A stretch of DNA of 64,000 nucleotides from Candidatus Vesicomyidisocius sp. Agig_15_S12 (GCA_021730225.1 CP072532.1:765230-829229); one strand, 5' to 3'. Numbered from the stretch's first letter, positions 20,402 through 31,177 are shown. Numbers and translations are program-made. Notes: generated by a model from the letters alone, not told the origin.

Positions 20402-20941
20402 TTACCCTTTAAATGGAAATTTAAACATTGCTAATAGTTTTTTAGCATCTTCATCACTTTTTGCAGTGGTGGTAATAGCAATATCCATCCCGCGTATTTT
20501 TGTTACTTTTTCAAAATCAATTTCAGGAAATGTAATTTGTTCAGTAATACCCATATTGTAATTACCACGCCCATCAAATGCAGTAGTTTTTAACCCACGA
20601 AAATCTCTAATACGAGGAATGGTAATATTAACTAAACGATCAAGAAATTCATACATCTTTTTCTTACGTAAAGTAACTTTACAACCAATTGGATTTCCCT
20701 CTCTTAATTTAAAACTTGCTACTGATTTACGTGCATTACAAGTTAGTGGTTTCTGACCAGAAATAAGACTCATTTCTTCTAAACCACTTTGCAATATTTT
20801 TTTATCACCTAACGCATTACCTAGTCCCATATTGATTGTAATCTTTTCAATCTTAGGTGTTTGCATAGGATTAGACATACCTAACTCTTTTTGTAAAATT
20901 AGTGAAATTTTATTCTTGTATTGCTCTTGTAATCTAGACAT
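20402..20941 (-). CDS. rplE: 50S ribosomal protein uL5
   Basis: 179 residues, exactly the E. coli length. It binds 5S rRNA in the central protuberance. The [13 protein letters not shown] segment and RIRDFRGL are diagnostic. It lies between rplX and rpsN, all closely spaced. Confidence 0.98.
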   Translation of the reverse strand: MSRLQEQYKNKISLILQKELGMSNPMQTPKIEKITINMGLGNALGDKKILQSGLEEMSLISGQKPLTCNARKSVASFKLREGNPIGCKVTLRKKKMYEFLDRLVNITIPRIRDFRGLKTTAFDGRGNYNMGITEQITFPEIDFEKVTKIRGMDIAITTTAKSDEDAKKLLAMFKFPFKG

Positions 20942-20962
20942 CCTTATATTTCCTTTACCTTA

Positions 20963-21274
20963 TCAAACTATTGATTTATCATTTGATTTAAAAAATCTTT
21001 CTTTAATGCCATTTTTACTAATACGAATTCCAACTCTATCAGCTTTCTTAATTATTGGATTATAAATAGCAACATTAGAAATCGACAAAGGCATTTCTAT
21101 CTCTGTAATACCGCCTGTAACACCTTTATTTGGATTAGGCTTCACATGTTTCTTAGCAAGGTTTAACCCTTCAACTAAAACCTTAGAATCTACCCTCTTA
21201 GTAACTATACCTATAGAACCTTTATCCTTGCCAGCAATAATAATAATTTCATCATTTAATTTAATCTTTTGCAT
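20963..21274 (-). CDS. rplX: 50S ribosomal protein uL24
   Basis: 103 residues. A KOW motif at the N-terminus (DEIIIIAGKDKGSIGIVTKR) and the LNLAKKHVKPNP segment identify this assembly-initiator protein. Its start codon shares one base with the rplN stop (TAATG), so translation is coupled. Confidence 0.98.
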   Translation of the reverse strand: MQKIKLNDEIIIIAGKDKGSIGIVTKRVDSKVLVEGLNLAKKHVKPNPNKGVTGGITEIEMPLSISNVAIYNPIIKKADRVGIRISKNGIKERFFKSNDKSIV

Positions 21275-21642
21275 TATAAAACCTCTGGTGCTAGTGAGAC
21301 AATTTTCATAAATTGTGCACTACGTAATTCACGGGTCACTGGGCCAAAAATACGAGTACCAATTGGTTCAAGTTTTGTATTTAAAAGTACAATCGCATTA
21401 CTATCAAAACGAATACGAGACCCGTCACTACGACGTACACCATGAGCAGTACGCACAACAACCGCATCATACACATCACCTTTTTTAACTTTACCGCGCG
21501 GTGTAACCTCTTTAATACTAACTTTAATGACATCACCAATATTAGCATAACGACGCTTAGAACCGCCTAATACTTTGATGCACATTGCTTTAATGCCACC
21601 ACTATTATCTGCGACCTTAAGTCTTGTTTGCACTTGAATCAT
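21274..21642 (-). CDS. rplN: 50S ribosomal protein uL14
   Basis: 122 residues, near-universal length. The [17 protein letters not shown]-terminus and the C-terminal FGPVTRELR are intact. It contacts 16S rRNA in an intersubunit bridge. First gene of the spc operon, following rpsQ by 30 bp. Confidence 0.98.
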   Translation of the reverse strand: MIQVQTRLKVADNSGGIKAMCIKVLGGSKRRYANIGDVIKVSIKEVTPRGKVKKGDVYDAVVVRTAHGVRRSDGSRIRFDSNAIVLLNTKLEPIGTRIFGPVTRELRSAQFMKIVSLAPEVL

Positions 21643-21672
21643 GACTTACTCTCTCTTTAAATAAATTTAATA

Positions 21673-21939
21673 TTAATCAACAGAAACTAATCTCTCAACC
21701 ACTTCCAATAATGCCCAATGCTTAGTCTTTGAAAATGGCTTTGCTTCAACTACTCTAACTAAATCACCACATATACATTCATTCTTGTCGTCATGTGCAT
21801 GCACTTTAGTACTACGTTTAATGTATTTTTTGTAAATAGGATGTCTTACTTTACGCTCAATTAAAACAGTAATAGTTTTGTCACGATTGCTACTCACAAC
21901 GGTTCCTGTTAATACGCATTCTACTTTTTTGTCACTCAT
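21673..21939 (-). CDS. rpsQ: 30S ribosomal protein uS17
   Basis: 88 residues (E. coli 84), an OB-fold primary binder of 16S r[23 protein letters not shown] is the signature. It overlaps the rpmC stop by 4 nt (ATGA) and ends the S10 operon. Confidence 0.97.
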   Translation of the reverse strand: MSDKKVECVLTGTVVSSNRDKTITVLIERKVRHPIYKKYIKRSTKVHAHDDKNECICGDLVRVVEAKPFSKTKHWALLEVVERLVSVD

Positions 21940-22124
21940 GCTTGTTTTTGCCTAATAATAGTTTTAATTTGTGCAATTGATTTCTTTGTTCTTCCCAACT
22001 TCGAAAAATTATCCAATTGTGAACTTTTGTGTTGCATACGAAACTCAAAATGTTCTTTTAGAAGTTTAATCAACATTTCATTAAGCGCTGAAACCGATTG
22101 ATTCCTTAATTCTTTAACATCCAT
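21936..22124 (-). CDS. rpmC: 50S ribosomal protein uL29
   Basis: 62 residues, two long helices near the exit tunnel, with [15 protein letters not shown] and a conserved FEFRMQ. It overlaps rplP by one base and rpsQ by four, so the three are coupled. Confidence 0.96.
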   Translation of the reverse strand: MDVKELRNQSVSALNEMLIKLLKEHFEFRMQHKSSQLDNFSKLGRTKKSIAQIKTIIRQKQA

Positions 22125-22534
22125 TACATTACCGTCCGTTTAATGATTGTTGTTTTAACTGGCAACTTCCCTGATGCTAGCGTAAATGCCTCTATAGCAA
22201 CTGTTTCTTCAACGCCTTGCATTTCAAATAACATTTGACCAGGCTTAATTTTTGCAACCCAATATTCAACACTACCCTTACCTTTGCCCATCCTAACCTC
22301 TAATGGTTTCTTAGTAACAGGCTTGTCTGGAAACACACGAATCCAAATTTTTCCTTGACGCTTAACATGACGTGTCATTGCACGACGTGCAGATTCAATC
22401 TGTCTAGCAGACATACGACATCTACCCACAGCTTGGAGTCCAATTTCACCAAAACTAACCTTATGACCAGTTGCAAGACCACGATTACGGCCTTTCATCA
22501 TTTTTCTAAATTTTGTCCTCTTAGGTTGTAACAT
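22124..22534 (-). CDS. rplP: 50S ribosomal protein uL16
   Basis: 136 residues, as in E. coli. It organises the A-site finger and central protuberance. The N-terminus ([16 protein letters not shown]) and the [20 protein letters not shown] segment with the conserved Arg of the family are present. It lies between rpsC and rpmC. Confidence 0.98.
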   Translation of the reverse strand: MLQPKRTKFRKMMKGRNRGLATGHKVSFGEIGLQAVGRCRMSARQIESARRAMTRHVKRQGKIWIRVFPDKPVTKKPLEVRMGKGKGSVEYWVAKIKPGQMLFEMQGVEETVAIEAFTLASGKLPVKTTIIKRTVM

Positions 22535-22550
22535 TTATTAATCCTTCGCT

Positions 22551-23243
22551 TTATTTTTTGGTAATTTGATTTATTGCACCACGATGAGCAACCTCATCTA
22601 GTGTGCCTTTTTTATGATCTAAAATTTCACCCTTGAAAATCCAAACCTTAATACCAATAACACCATATTGCGTTTTTGCACCATAAGAAGAATAATCAAC
22701 ATCAGCTCTAAAAGTATGTAATGGTACTCGACCTTCACGATACCATTCAGAACGTGCAATTTCTGCACCATTTAAACGACCACTAACCATGACCTTAATG
22801 CCTTGAGCGCCTAAACGAGTTGCATTACCCAGCACACGCTTAACAGCACGACGATACATCACACGTTTTTCTAACTGTTGAGCAATATTCTCAGCCACCA
22901 AGCGCGCATCAAGCTCAGGTTTTTTAATTTCTTCAATATTAATATGAACAGGAATACCCATCATTTTTGAAACAATTAACTTTAACTGCTCAATATCAGC
23001 ACCTTTCTTCCCAATAACAATACCTGGGCGTGCAGTATAAATAGTAACTTTAGCATTATTTACCAAACGTCCAATCTGGACACGGCTAACAGAAGCGTTT
23101 ATTAATTTCTTAAACAGATAGTTTCTAACTTTAATATCAGATAATAAGTACTTAGAATAATCTTTAGAATTAGCGTACCATTTAGAATCCCAATCCTTAA
23201 CAATGCCTAATCTAATACCTTTTGGATTTACTTTTTGACCCAT
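22551..23243 (-). CDS. rpsC: 30S ribosomal protein uS3
   Basis: 230 residues (E. coli 233). KH domain at about 50-110 with the GxxG loop ([12 protein letters not shown]); the C-terminal domain carries [20 protein letters not shown]. It lines the mRNA entry channel and contributes to helicase activity of the 30S subunit. It lies between rplV and rplP. Confidence 0.98.
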   Translation of the reverse strand: MGQKVNPKGIRLGIVKDWDSKWYANSKDYSKYLLSDIKVRNYLFKKLINASVSRVQIGRLVNNAKVTIYTARPGIVIGKKGADIEQLKLIVSKMMGIPVHINIEEIKKPELDARLVAENIAQQLEKRVMYRRAVKRVLGNATRLGAQGIKVMVSGRLNGAEIARSEWYREGRVPLHTFRADVDYSSYGAKTQYGVIGIKVWIFKGEILDHKKGTLDEVAHRGAINQITKK

Positions 23244-23250
23244 ACTAAAC

Positions 23251-23595
23251 CTACTTGCCCTTGCCTATGCCAACTGTAATGTGGCTTGTTCTTTTTAAAA
23301 TTCTATTTGCCCTTCCTTTTGCTCTTGGGCGAATTCTTTTCATAGTTGAACCTTCATCAATATAAACACTAGTGACAAATAATTCATCAATGTCTAGTCC
23401 ATTATTATGCTCAGCATTAGAAATAACTGAATTTAGTACTTTTTTAACTAAGACTGCTGCTTTTTTATTGCTAAATGATAAAATATTTAATGCCTCTTCT
23501 ACCGATTTAAGACGAATCTGATCTGCCACTAATCTTGCCTTAAAAGCGGATGTCTTTGCATATTTATGCACTGCTTTAACTTCTTTCATCATCAC
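23251..23595 (-). CDS. rplV: 50S ribosomal protein uL22
   Basis: 114 residues (E. coli 110). Its beta-hairpin lines the exit tunnel; the tip region reads [20 protein letters not shown]. It lies between rpsS and rpsC with gaps of about 10 bp. Confidence 0.98.
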   Translation of the reverse strand: MMMKEVKAVHKYAKTSAFKARLVADQIRLKSVEEALNILSFSNKKAAVLVKKVLNSVISNAEHNNGLDIDELFVTSVYIDEGSTMKRIRPRAKGRANRILKRTSHITVGIGKGK

Positions 23596-23605
23596 CTACC
23601 TATAT

Positions 23606-23875
23606 TTAAGTCTTACGATCGCCAAAGTGACCTTTGAAGGTTCTAGTAATAGCAAATTCACCTAACTTATGACCAACCATATTTTCATTGATAGACACAG
23701 GAATATGCACTCTGCCATTATGAACTGCAATAGTAAGTCCAATCATTTCAGGCACGACAACACTACGACGAGACCATGTTTTAATTGGTTTTCTGTCATT
23801 ATTATCTTGAGCCGCTAACACCTTTTTAATTAAATGCTCATCTACAAATGGTCCTTTTCTTAATGATCTAGCCAT
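23606..23875 (-). CDS. rpsS: 30S ribosomal protein uS19
   Basis: 89 residues starting [15 protein letters not shown] at the ATG whose complement is 23873-23875. A longer open frame extends 50 codons upstream, but that stretch reads through the rplB coding region in another frame and is not part of the gene. It contacts uS13 in the 30S head. Confidence 0.97.
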   Translation of the reverse strand: MARSLRKGPFVDEHLIKKVLAAQDNNDRKPIKTWSRRSVVVPEMIGLTIAVHNGRVHIPVSINENMVGHKLGEFAITRTFKGHFGDRKT

Positions 23876-23879
23876 ATAA

Positions 23880-24710
23880 TTAACCCTTATTTCTATGCCG
23901 CAAGATAAACTTATCTGTGCGTTTATTACTACGCGTCTTATAACCCTTAGTCGGGGTGCCCCAAGGAGAAACTGGATGCCTGCCACCACTAGTTTTACCT
24001 TCACCACCACCATGTGGATGATCAACTGGATTCATAACAACGCCACGAACAGTTGGACGAACACCGTGCCAACGAGTAGCGCCTGCTTTACCTAATTTTC
24101 GTAGACTGTGTTCAGACCTAGAAACCTCACCAATAGTTGCGCGACAATCTGTCAAAACCTTACGTACCTCACCAGAACGAAGTCTTAAAGTAACATAATT
24201 ACCTCTTTTAGCAATCAACTGTGCAGAAGTGCCGGCACTACGAGCAATTTGCGAACCTTTCATAGGTCTTAATTCAATACAATGAACTACACTACCTAAT
24301 GGTATATTACTTAATGGCATAACATTACCTACTTGGATTGCAACAGAATTACCTGACACAATCATATCGCCAACACTTAAACCACGAGGTGCTATAATAT
24401 AATGACGTTCGCCATCAGCATATAAAACTAAGGCAATATTAGCACTACGATTTGGGTCATATTCTAAACGTTCAACACGTGCAGTAATATCATCTTTATT
24501 ACGCTTAAAATCAATAATGCGATAACGACGTTTATGTCCCCCGCCTTTATGTCGCATAGTAATACGACCTGCATTATTACGACCGTTAATTCTATTTTTA
24601 TTCTGCGTTAACGGTGCATAAGATGTACCTTTATGTAACTCTTTATCTACAATACTAACAACAAATCTTCTACCTGGTGAGGTTGGTTTTCTTTTAATTA
24701 CTTGTGTCAT
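23880..24710 (-). CDS. rplB: 50S ribosomal protein uL2
   Basis: 276 residues (E. coli 273). It is essential for peptidyl-transferase organisation and subunit association. The catalytic-region segment [20 protein letters not shown] with the conserved His is intact. It is 4 bp upstream of rpsS. Confidence 0.98.
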   Translation of the reverse strand: MTQVIKRKPTSPGRRFVVSIVDKELHKGTSYAPLTQNKNRINGRNNAGRITMRHKGGGHKRRYRIIDFKRNKDDITARVERLEYDPNRSANIALVLYADGERHYIIAPRGLSVGDMIVSGNSVAIQVGNVMPLSNIPLGSVVHCIELRPMKGSQIARSAGTSAQLIAKRGNYVTLRLRSGEVRKVLTDCRATIGEVSRSEHSLRKLGKAGATRWHGVRPTVRGVVMNPVDHPHGGGEGKTSGGRHPVSPWGTPTKGYKTRSNKRTDKFILRHRNKG

Positions 24711-24720
24711 AATAATCTCT

Positions 24721-25014
24721 TTAAGTGCTGCTCACATCAATTATTTGGCCTTCAGACACTTTTACCATTGCCTTTTTCCAATTTGGACGTGACCCAGTCC
24801 TACTTTTAAATATTTTTTTCTTACCTTTAACAATTAAAGTTGTCACATTTTCAACATTAACACCCAATAATATTTCAACCGCAGCTTTAATTTCTCTTTT
24901 AGAGCTATCCATACGAACCTTAAATGCGTATTGATTATGCGCTGATGATAGCATAGTTATTTTCTCAGAAACAATGGGCATTAACAAGGTTTTTAATACC
25001 TTTTCTTGATTCAT
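24721..25014 (-). CDS. rplW: 50S ribosomal protein uL23
   Basis: 97 residues at the tunnel exit, the docking site of trigger factor, which is encoded elsewhere in this window. [10 protein letters not shown] and the loop of [17 protein letters not shown] identify it. It overlaps rplD by 4 nt. Confidence 0.97.
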   Translation of the reverse strand: MNQEKVLKTLLMPIVSEKITMLSSAHNQYAFKVRMDSSKREIKAAVEILLGVNVENVTTLIVKGKKKIFKSRTGSRPNWKKAMVKVSEGQIIDVSST

Positions 25015-25625
25015 AACATTACCTCAATTTTTTTCAATGCCAACTCAGTTACCACAACATTATCATAACCAATCAAGCTAACTGGGTCAATACTTTGTGT
25101 ATCACAAACACCAACATGATATAAATTACGAGAAGATAAATATAGATTTTCATCTAACTCATCAGTCATCAGTAAAGCATCTTTAACGTTAAGTACTTTA
25201 AGTAATGCAATAATATTTTTAGTTTTAACTTCTTTAATGTCAAATTCTTTCACTACCTTTAAACGTTCAGAACGAACGAGTTCAGAAAAAATAATACTAA
25301 TTGCACCTTTGTACATTTTCTTATTCACTTTTTGTGCATAACTTCTTGGTTGTGTAGCAAACGTAACACCACCTGAACGCCAAATAGGACCACGAGTAGT
25401 ACCAGCACGGGCACGACCTGTACCTTTTTGCGCCCAAGGCCTCTTACCGCCACCACTAACAGCAGAACGATTTTTTTGCGCCTTAGAACCTTGACGAGAT
25501 CCAGACATATAGGCTGTAGTCACTTGATGGACTAATGCTTGGTTAAAATCTCTTGCAAAAATAGTATCATTCACCTCAATGGTGTTTAAACTATTTAAAC
25601 TTATATTTAATACTTTTAATTCCAT
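25011..25625 (-). CDS. rplD: 50S ribosomal protein uL4
   Basis: 204 residues (E. coli 201). The tunnel-constriction loop is present ([21 protein letters not shown]). In E. coli uL4 represses its own S10 operon through the leader; whether that holds here is unknown, since only about 50 nt of possible leader separate rpsJ from the tuf terminator. Confidence 0.97.
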   Translation of the reverse strand: MELKVLNISLNSLNTIEVNDTIFARDFNQALVHQVTTAYMSGSRQGSKAQKNRSAVSGGGKRPWAQKGTGRARAGTTRGPIWRSGGVTFATQPRSYAQKVNKKMYKGAISIIFSELVRSERLKVVKEFDIKEVKTKNIIALLKVLNVKDALLMTDELDENLYLSSRNLYHVGVCDTQSIDPVSLIGYDNVVVTELALKKIEVML

Positions 25626-25640
25626 CTTAAACCCTTATAC

Positions 25641-26366
25641 TTACATTTGCTTAGTCTGGTCAACTTCATTAGTTACTTTATTTTGAATATTTTTGCTAAC
25701 TTCTTTATTAATCTTATCTTTCTTAGGTGACAAAGAAACCTTAACAAAACCTTTAATCGCTCCAGGAATTGAGCCTTTAACAAGAATAACGCTTTTCTCA
25801 CTATCTACTTTAACAACCTTAAGACATTCTTGTGTTACTTGCTCATTACCCATATGGCCAGCCATTTTCTTGCCTTTAAATACACGACCTGGTTCCTGGC
25901 ATTGTCCTGTAGAACCAATAGCACGGTGAGAAATTGAATTACCATGAGTAGCATCTTGCATCTGGAAATTATGGAGCTTTACCCCACCTTGGAACCCTTT
26001 ACCTTTAGATGTACCTATAACATCAACGTAATGACCGGCGCCAAATAACGAAATATCAATACTTGTCATATTAGTTGTTTCATTATCTTTCAGTTTAAAC
26101 TCCCAAAGTCCTAAGCCAATTTCTTGAGAAGCTTTAGCGTAATGACCCTTAATCGCAGCAGAAACACGACGCACTTTAGCTTCACCTTTTTTATTTACTT
26201 TTTTTCCTGTTGTTACTTGGATAGCCCTATAACCATCTATATCAATTGTTCTTGTTTGAACAATACGATTAGGTTCAATTTTAATTACACTCACTGGTAT
26301 GATAGAACCGTTATCACTTATCAAGCGTGTCATTCCTATTTTTTGTCCTACTAAATCCATTGCCAT
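25641..26366 (-). CDS. rplC: 50S ribosomal protein uL3 with Lys-rich C-terminal tail
   Basis: 241 residues from the ATG at 26366, chosen because an AGGA ribosome-binding site lies 9 nt upstream and longer versions would run into rpsJ; the ATG at 26360 is also possible. Core motifs VGQKIGMTR and the peptidyl-transferase loop (SHRAIGSTGQCQEPGRVFKG) are present. E. coli uL3 has 209 residues; here roughly 30 additional residues at the C-terminus are rich in Lys, Asn and Val and not family-conserved. Confidence 0.95.
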   Translation of the reverse strand: MAMDLVGQKIGMTRLISDNGSIIPVSVIKIEPNRIVQTRTIDIDGYRAIQVTTGKKVNKKGEAKVRRVSAAIKGHYAKASQEIGLGLWEFKLKDNETTNMTSIDISLFGAGHYVDVIGTSKGKGFQGGVKLHNFQMQDATHGNSISHRAIGSTGQCQEPGRVFKGKKMAGHMGNEQVTQECLKVVKVDSEKSVILVKGSIPGAIKGFVKVSLSPKKDKINKEVSKNIQNKVTNEVDQTKQM

Positions 26367-26394
26367 GACTTTTATTCCTAAATTAGGTACTTGC

Positions 26395-26706
26395 TTAATT
26401 AAGCTTAATTGCAACATCAACACCTGCTGCTAAATCTAACTTCATTAGCGCATCTACTGTCTTGTCTGTTGGACTAATAACATCCATTAACCTAACATAG
26501 GTTCTTAATTCGTATTGATCTCTTGCTTTCTTATTAACATGAGGAGAAGTCAATACAGTGAAACGCTCCTTCTTAGTAGGCAAAGGAATGGGGCCTCTAA
26601 CACTGGCCCCTGTACGCTTAGCTGTTTCTACAATTTCAACCGCTGATTTATCGATTAAACGATGATCAAATGCTTTTAATTTAATTCTAATATTTTGATT
26701 ACTCAT
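26395..26706 (-). CDS. rpsJ: 30S ribosomal protein uS10
   Basis: 103 residues, as in E. coli. It is a head protein and also the NusE transcription-antitermination factor. The loop segment [20 protein letters not shown] is conserved. First gene of the S10 operon, 87 bp downstream of tuf. Confidence 0.98.
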
Positions 26707-26750
26707 GTATCTTTATATCCTGTCTATTTGCGTTGCAAATTTCTCAAATA

Positions 26751-26780
26751 AAAAACGTAAGATTATACAATAAATCTTAC
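26751..26780 (-). terminator. intrinsic terminator after tuf
   Basis: On the minus strand an 8-bp stem GTAAGATT/AATCTTAC with an 8-nt loop, then a G-T6 stretch. It lies 14 bp past the tuf stop and separates the tRNA-tuf unit from the S10 operon. Confidence 0.8.
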
Positions 26781-26793
26781 CGCTTTAATTAAC

Positions 26794-27984
26794 TTAATCC
26801 GTCACTTTAGAAACCACTCCTGCACCTACCGTACGACCACCTTCTCTAATAGCAAATCTTAAACCATCTTCCATGGCTATTGGTGATAATAGCTCTACTC
26901 TCATTTTCACATTATCACCTGGCATAACCATCTCTATACCATCAGGCAACTGACAAGCACCTGTAACATCTGTAGTTCTAAAATAGAACTGTGGACGATA
27001 ATTGTTAAAGAATGGTGTATGTCGACCACCTTCATCTTTACTTAAAATATAAATTTCTGCTTCAAACTTTGCGTGTGGGTTGATTGACCCTGGTTTAGAT
27101 AATACTTGACCACGTTCAACTTCTTCACGTTTTGTACCACGAAGCAAAACACCAACGTTATCACCAGCTTCACCTGAAGAAAGTAATTTTCTAAACATCT
27201 CAACACCAGTACAAGTAGTAGTTTTAGTATCTTTAATACCAACAATTTCTAACTCGTCGCCAATATTAACAACACCTGCTTCAATACGACCTGTTACCAC
27301 AGTACCCCGACCTGAAATTGAGAATACATCCTCAATTGGCATAATAAAAGCCTTATCCGTATCACGCTTAGGAGTTGGTATATAAGAGTCTAATGCGTCA
27401 ACTAGCTTTAAGATAGAAGGAACGCCGATGTCTGAAATATCGCCTTCTAAGGCTTTAAGTGCTGAGCCAAAAATAACTGGCGTGTCATCACCTGGAAAAT
27501 CATATTCATCCAATAGCTCACGAATTTCCATTTCAACTAATTCAACTAATTCTTCATCGTCAACCATATCAGCTTTATTCATATAAACAACAATGTAAGG
27601 CACACCTACTTGTTTAGATAACAAAATATGCTCACGGGTTTGAGCCATTGGACCATCTGTAGCAGCAATTACAATAATAGCTCCATCCATTTGGGCAGCG
27701 CCTGTAATCATATTTTTAATGTAATCAGCATGTCCTGGACAATCAACATGTGCGTAGTGACGCATCTCACTTTCATACTCTACGTGAGCTGTTGAAATGG
27801 TAATACCACGTTCTCTTTCTTCAGGAGCATTATCAATATCTGCATAATCTTTGAATTCTCCACCACGAACTTCTGCCATCACTTTAGTTATAGCAGCTGT
27901 AAGCGTAGTTTTACCATGATCAACATGCCCAATTGTGCCAACATTAACGTGTGGTTTGGTTCGTTCAAATTGTTCTTTTGACAT
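26794..27984 (-). CDS. tuf: translation elongation factor Tu
   Basis: GTPase that delivers aminoacyl-tRNA to the ribosome, 396 residues (E. coli 394). G1 is [10 protein letters not shown]2 the Thr in GITIST, G3 DCPGHAD and G4 NKAD; domains II and III follow and end [11 protein letters not shown]. It is preceded by tRNA Tyr, Gly and Thr, the tufB context of gammaproteobacteria, and followed by rpsJ, the tufA context. It has its own terminator and is probably cotranscribed with the tRNAs. Confidence 0.98.
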   Translation of the reverse strand: MSKEQFERTKPHVNVGTIGHVDHGKTTLTAAITKVMAEVRGGEFKDYADIDNAPEERERGITISTAHVEYESEMRHYAHVDCPGHADYIKNMITGAAQMDGAIIVIAATDGPMAQTREHILLSKQVGVPYIVVYMNKADMVDDEELVELVEMEIRELLDEYDFPGDDTPVIFGSALKALEGDISDIGVPSILKLVDALDSYIPTPKRDTDKAFIMPIEDVFSISGRGTVVTGRIEAGVVNIGDELEIVGIKDTKTTTCTGVEMFRKLLSSGEAGDNVGVLLRGTKREEVERGQVLSKPGSINPHAKFEAEIYILSKDEGGRHTPFFNNYRPQFYFRTTDVTGACQLPDGIEMVMPGDNVKMRVELLSPIAMEDGLRFAIREGGRTVGAGVVSKVTD

Positions 27985-28018
27985 TTTATCTCCCCTACAT
28001 GTAACAAATTAAATTTTT

Positions 28019-28094
28019 TGGAGCTCACCAGTGGATTTGAACCACCGACCTCTTCCTTACCAAGAAAGTGCTCTACCGACTGAGCTAGGTGAGC
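28019..28094 (-). tRNA. tRNA-Thr (GGT)
   Basis: 76 nt including an encoded CCA. Acceptor stem GCTCACC/GGTGAGC, anticodon loop TTGGTAA with anticodon GGT (reads ACC/ACT), and the T-loop TTCAAAT are intact. It lies 34 bp upstream of tuf, like E. coli thrT. Confidence 0.97.
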
Positions 28095-28111
28095 GCAATC
28101 GCTCTATTTAG

Positions 28112-28182
28112 AGCGGGTAACGAGAATCGAACTCGTCTCATTGGCTTGGAAGGCCAAGGTAATACCAATATACAATACCCGC
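28112..28182 (-). tRNA. tRNA-Gly (TCC), no encoded CCA
   Basis: 71 nt. Acceptor stem GCGGGTA/TACCCGC, anticodon loop CTTCCAA with anticodon TCC (reads GGA/GGG), T-arm ACGAG/CTCGT. The discriminator T is followed by CTA, so CCA must be added by Cca. It lies between tRNA-Tyr and tRNA-Thr. Confidence 0.95.
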
Positions 28183-28201
28183 AAAACCTACTATGCTTTT
28201 A

Positions 28202-28286
28202 TGGTGGAGAGGGAAGGATTTGAACCTTCGAAGGCAGAGCCGACAGATTTACAGTCTATTCCCTTTAGCCACTCGGGAACCCCTCC
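28202..28286 (-). tRNA. tRNA-Tyr (GTA)
   Basis: 85 nt including CCA, class II with a long variable arm. Anticodon loop CTGTAAA, anticodon GTA (reads TAC/TAT). First tRNA of the Tyr-Gly-Thr-tuf unit, the order of E. coli tyrU-glyT-thrT-tufB without thrU. Confidence 0.97.
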
Positions 28287-28301
28287 AAAAAATAATCAGG
28301 A

Positions 28302-28330
28302 ATTATCCCATAACTATCTTTATAATGCAA
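28302..28330 (-). promoter_or_regulatory. predicted sigma-70 promoter of the tRNA-tuf operon
   Basis: On the minus strand TTGCAT (complement 28325-28330), exactly 17 bp spacer, then GATAAT (complement 28302-28307), about 15 nt upstream of the tRNA-Tyr 5' end. This is the cleanest promoter in the window. Confidence 0.75.
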
Positions 28331-28381
28331 GCGTTAATTTAAGGTTTTTATTGTTTTTTTGAAAGCTTATCTTTTACTAAA

Positions 28382-29602
28382 TTACAAGCGTGAAACACCA
28401 CTTGAAATAGCAACATCAAATACTGCTTTAGGCACTACCTCAATCAATCTTGGATCAAAAGGCTTAGGAATAATATAATCTTTACCAAATGTCATGTACT
28501 TTGTACTATAAGCCTTTAAAACACTATTCGGTACTTCTAATTTTGCTAAATCTTTAAGTGCATAAACTGCTGCTATTTTCATCTTTAAATTAATTTCACT
28601 AGCTTTTGCATCTAGTGCACCTCTAAAAATAAAAGGAAAACCTAATACATTATTAACTTGATTCGGATAATCACTTCGACCTGTTGCCATGATTAAATCA
28701 TCACGTACCGAATTAGCATCTTTAGGTGAAATTTCAGGATCTGGATTCGACAAGGCAAATACAATAGGCCTATCTGCCATTGACTTAATCATCTGTTTTG
28801 ATACTAAATTAGCAACAGCAACACCAATAAATACATCCGCACCCTGCATAACATCTGTTAAGGTTTTTTTATCTGTTTTAGTACTATATTGAGCTTTAAC
28901 TTGACTAACATTCTCCATATCTTTAGAAATAACACCTCCACTATCAACTAATAAAATATTATCCTTTGACAAACCCAATTCACATAGTAAGTCCAGAGTA
29001 GCAATTCCTGCTGAACCGGCACCTAAACAAACTAATTGAATTGTTTCAATGTCTTTATCTTGAATTTCAAGTGAATTTAACAATCCTGCTGCAATAATAA
29101 TAGCTGTTCCATGTTGATCATCATGAAAAACAGGAATATCCAGCATTTCAATTAAACGCTTTTCAATTTCAAAACAGCGAGGTGCTGAAATATCTTCAAG
29201 ATTAATACCGCCAAATGTTGGAGCAATATTCTTAACTGTTTGTACAAAATCATCTACATCTTGAGTATCGATCTCAATATCAAATGCATCAATATCTGCA
29301 AAATATTTAAATAATACTACTTTACCTTCCATAACAGGTTTAGCTGCCAATGGACCAACATTTCCAAGTCCCAAAACTGCTGAACCATCAGAAATAACAG
29401 CAACTAAATTACGTTTAATGGTAAAGTCATAAACCTTATTTGCATCTTGTACAATTTCACAAACAGGAATAGCGACACCAGGTGTATATGCTAAGCTCAG
29501 ATCTTCGCATGTTTCTAATGATTTATGTGATGAAACAATGATTTTTCCTGGACGATCACCTTTATGATATTCTAGCGCCAATTGATGAAATTTTGAACTC
29601 AT
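28382..29602 (-). CDS. maeB: malic enzyme, MaeB type without phosphotransacetylase domain
   Basis: Decarboxylates malate to pyruvate with NAD(P)H formation. It has 406 residues: malic N-terminal domain with SLAYTPGVAIPVCE and the NAD-binding domain starting near residue 165 (FHDDQHGTAIIIAAGLLN; LVCLGAGSAGIA). E. coli MaeB is about 760 residues with a C-terminal Pta-like domain; this one ends after the malic-enzyme part, a form common in other bacteria. It would supply pyruvate and reducing power and connects with the oxaloacetate decarboxylase encoded near 52 kb. Cofactor preference cannot be read with certainty. Confidence 0.92.
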   Translation of the reverse strand: MSSKFHQLALEYHKGDRPGKIIVSSHKSLETCEDLSLAYTPGVAIPVCEIVQDANKVYDFTIKRNLVAVISDGSAVLGLGNVGPLAAKPVMEGKVVLFKYFADIDAFDIEIDTQDVDDFVQTVKNIAPTFGGINLEDISAPRCFEIEKRLIEMLDIPVFHDDQHGTAIIIAAGLLNSLEIQDKDIETIQLVCLGAGSAGIATLDLLCELGLSKDNILLVDSGGVISKDMENVSQVKAQYSTKTDKKTLTDVMQGADVFIGVAVANLVSKQMIKSMADRPIVFALSNPDPEISPKDANSVRDDLIMATGRSDYPNQVNNVLGFPFIFRGALDAKASEINLKMKIAAVYALKDLAKLEVPNSVLKAYSTKYMTFGKDYIIPKPFDPRLIEVVPKAVFDVAISSGVSRL

Positions 29603-31177
29603 TACATAGTTTTTTATATTAAATTAATATTGTCATTATCCAAGAGTCTTGTTCACCCTTGTAATATTTTATATACAATATATCTTAGAAATTACACACG
29701 TAATAATACCTATAATTTAAATAACTACTAAATCATTTATAAGGCATTATTCAAAATAGGTTTTTAACCTTTTTATAAATTCAATTAAACCTTAAAATAA
29801 TAATGCTAAACAGATTATCATTGCTATAAAAATAGTAATATTTACTTACATTTTGATAAACCAACACAAACAACTCCATAACTAATCTCGTCAAAAGCTT
29901 ATTTTTAAACTAAGCTGTCATTTACTTCTAGTATATGGTTCTAGTCTATATATTAAGTATCTATACATTATTGAATAATTATATCAAATATAATCTATCG
30001 TTAAATATTTAATCACTGGAAAAGAACTAGAGCACTGCGGTTCACTTTAAATATTATTAACCCATATCAAGATATCCGTTAATAACTAATAAACAACCAC
30101 AATGATATCTTTATTTTGCATAACCAACTGACTCTAACATCTCTAAAAATAAAATATCACAAATAACATTATGAATTTCATAATTTACTTAATCTTTTAA
30201 GGATAAAAATTTAATTTTATCATATGAACCACAAAACTCTTCCTTGTTAAGCTCATCTCTACACATCAATAAATCAATTAATTTCTATATAAACGCTCTA
30301 AATATTTGATTTAAACCTTTATCAAAATCTGTAATTTTAATAGTTTTTCAAAACTTATATTTCATAAATAGTTTGTTTAAACTTATTTTTTGTCTCTAGA
30401 TATATCACAAAATCACTATAGAACTTGTCCCAATTTTTGATAGAAATATTTAAATCTTACTAAACTTCTTCATCATTTAGCTCAATATTATCAAACTTAT
30501 TTCTAACATAAATAGTTAACAATAGTTTGCAATAAGATAAAATATCCATCTATACACATACATTAAACAAACAAACAAACAAAATAATCACATAAAATCA
30601 TTATGTTGAATATCTTTAATAATCAAATTAACAACTAATTAGTTTACTATGGCTTTGTAAAATAGTAATAGTGTGTATATAAATGTTAATATCAATTATT
30701 AATTGATTAGATTTTTTTATTAGCATCCTTAATCATCATTATTATCATAACAAACAGTTGTTTCATCTGATTGATGAAACATTATAAATATTTACGCCTA
30801 TTAAATCAATAATAATTTACTGAACAATTAAGCAATATTTCTAAACTACCTTGATAAATTTTAGCTTGATAAAACGTATAAGCCATGTCCTAAAATGAAT
30901 TTTATAAAATTCCTAACATTAACGTACCATTATAACTATTGGCAATATAATTATTTTTAACAACAGGCTTGAGACCAATATCAAGATATCTAGCTCAAAA
31001 TTAATTACTCATTGTAGATATAGTATTATAATAAACTCCAAGGACTAAATTTTATCTAATTAAGGGCTATTTTTCTTGTCAAAAATAAGACTCATAAGCA
31101 CTTTCAGACTATTTATTAATAAATAATAAAATATATTAGAATCAAAAGGATAAAATTTCAGTTTTTAGAAAGATAAG
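29603..31177. other. long gene-free AT-rich region
   Basis: About 1.6 kb with stops in all frames. It holds a short AAAC microsatellite (about 30564-30582) but no recognisable RNA gene or transposon end. It is best explained as eroded coding DNA; the former genes cannot be identified by eye. Confidence 0.6.

Noticed and set aside
23606-24025. 139-codon version of rpsS
   Set aside because: The first 50 codons read through rplB in another frame; true uS19 starts at 23875.
30564-30582. AAAC microsatellite, considered as phase-variable promoter element
   Set aside because: No gene lies downstream on either strand within several hundred bases.
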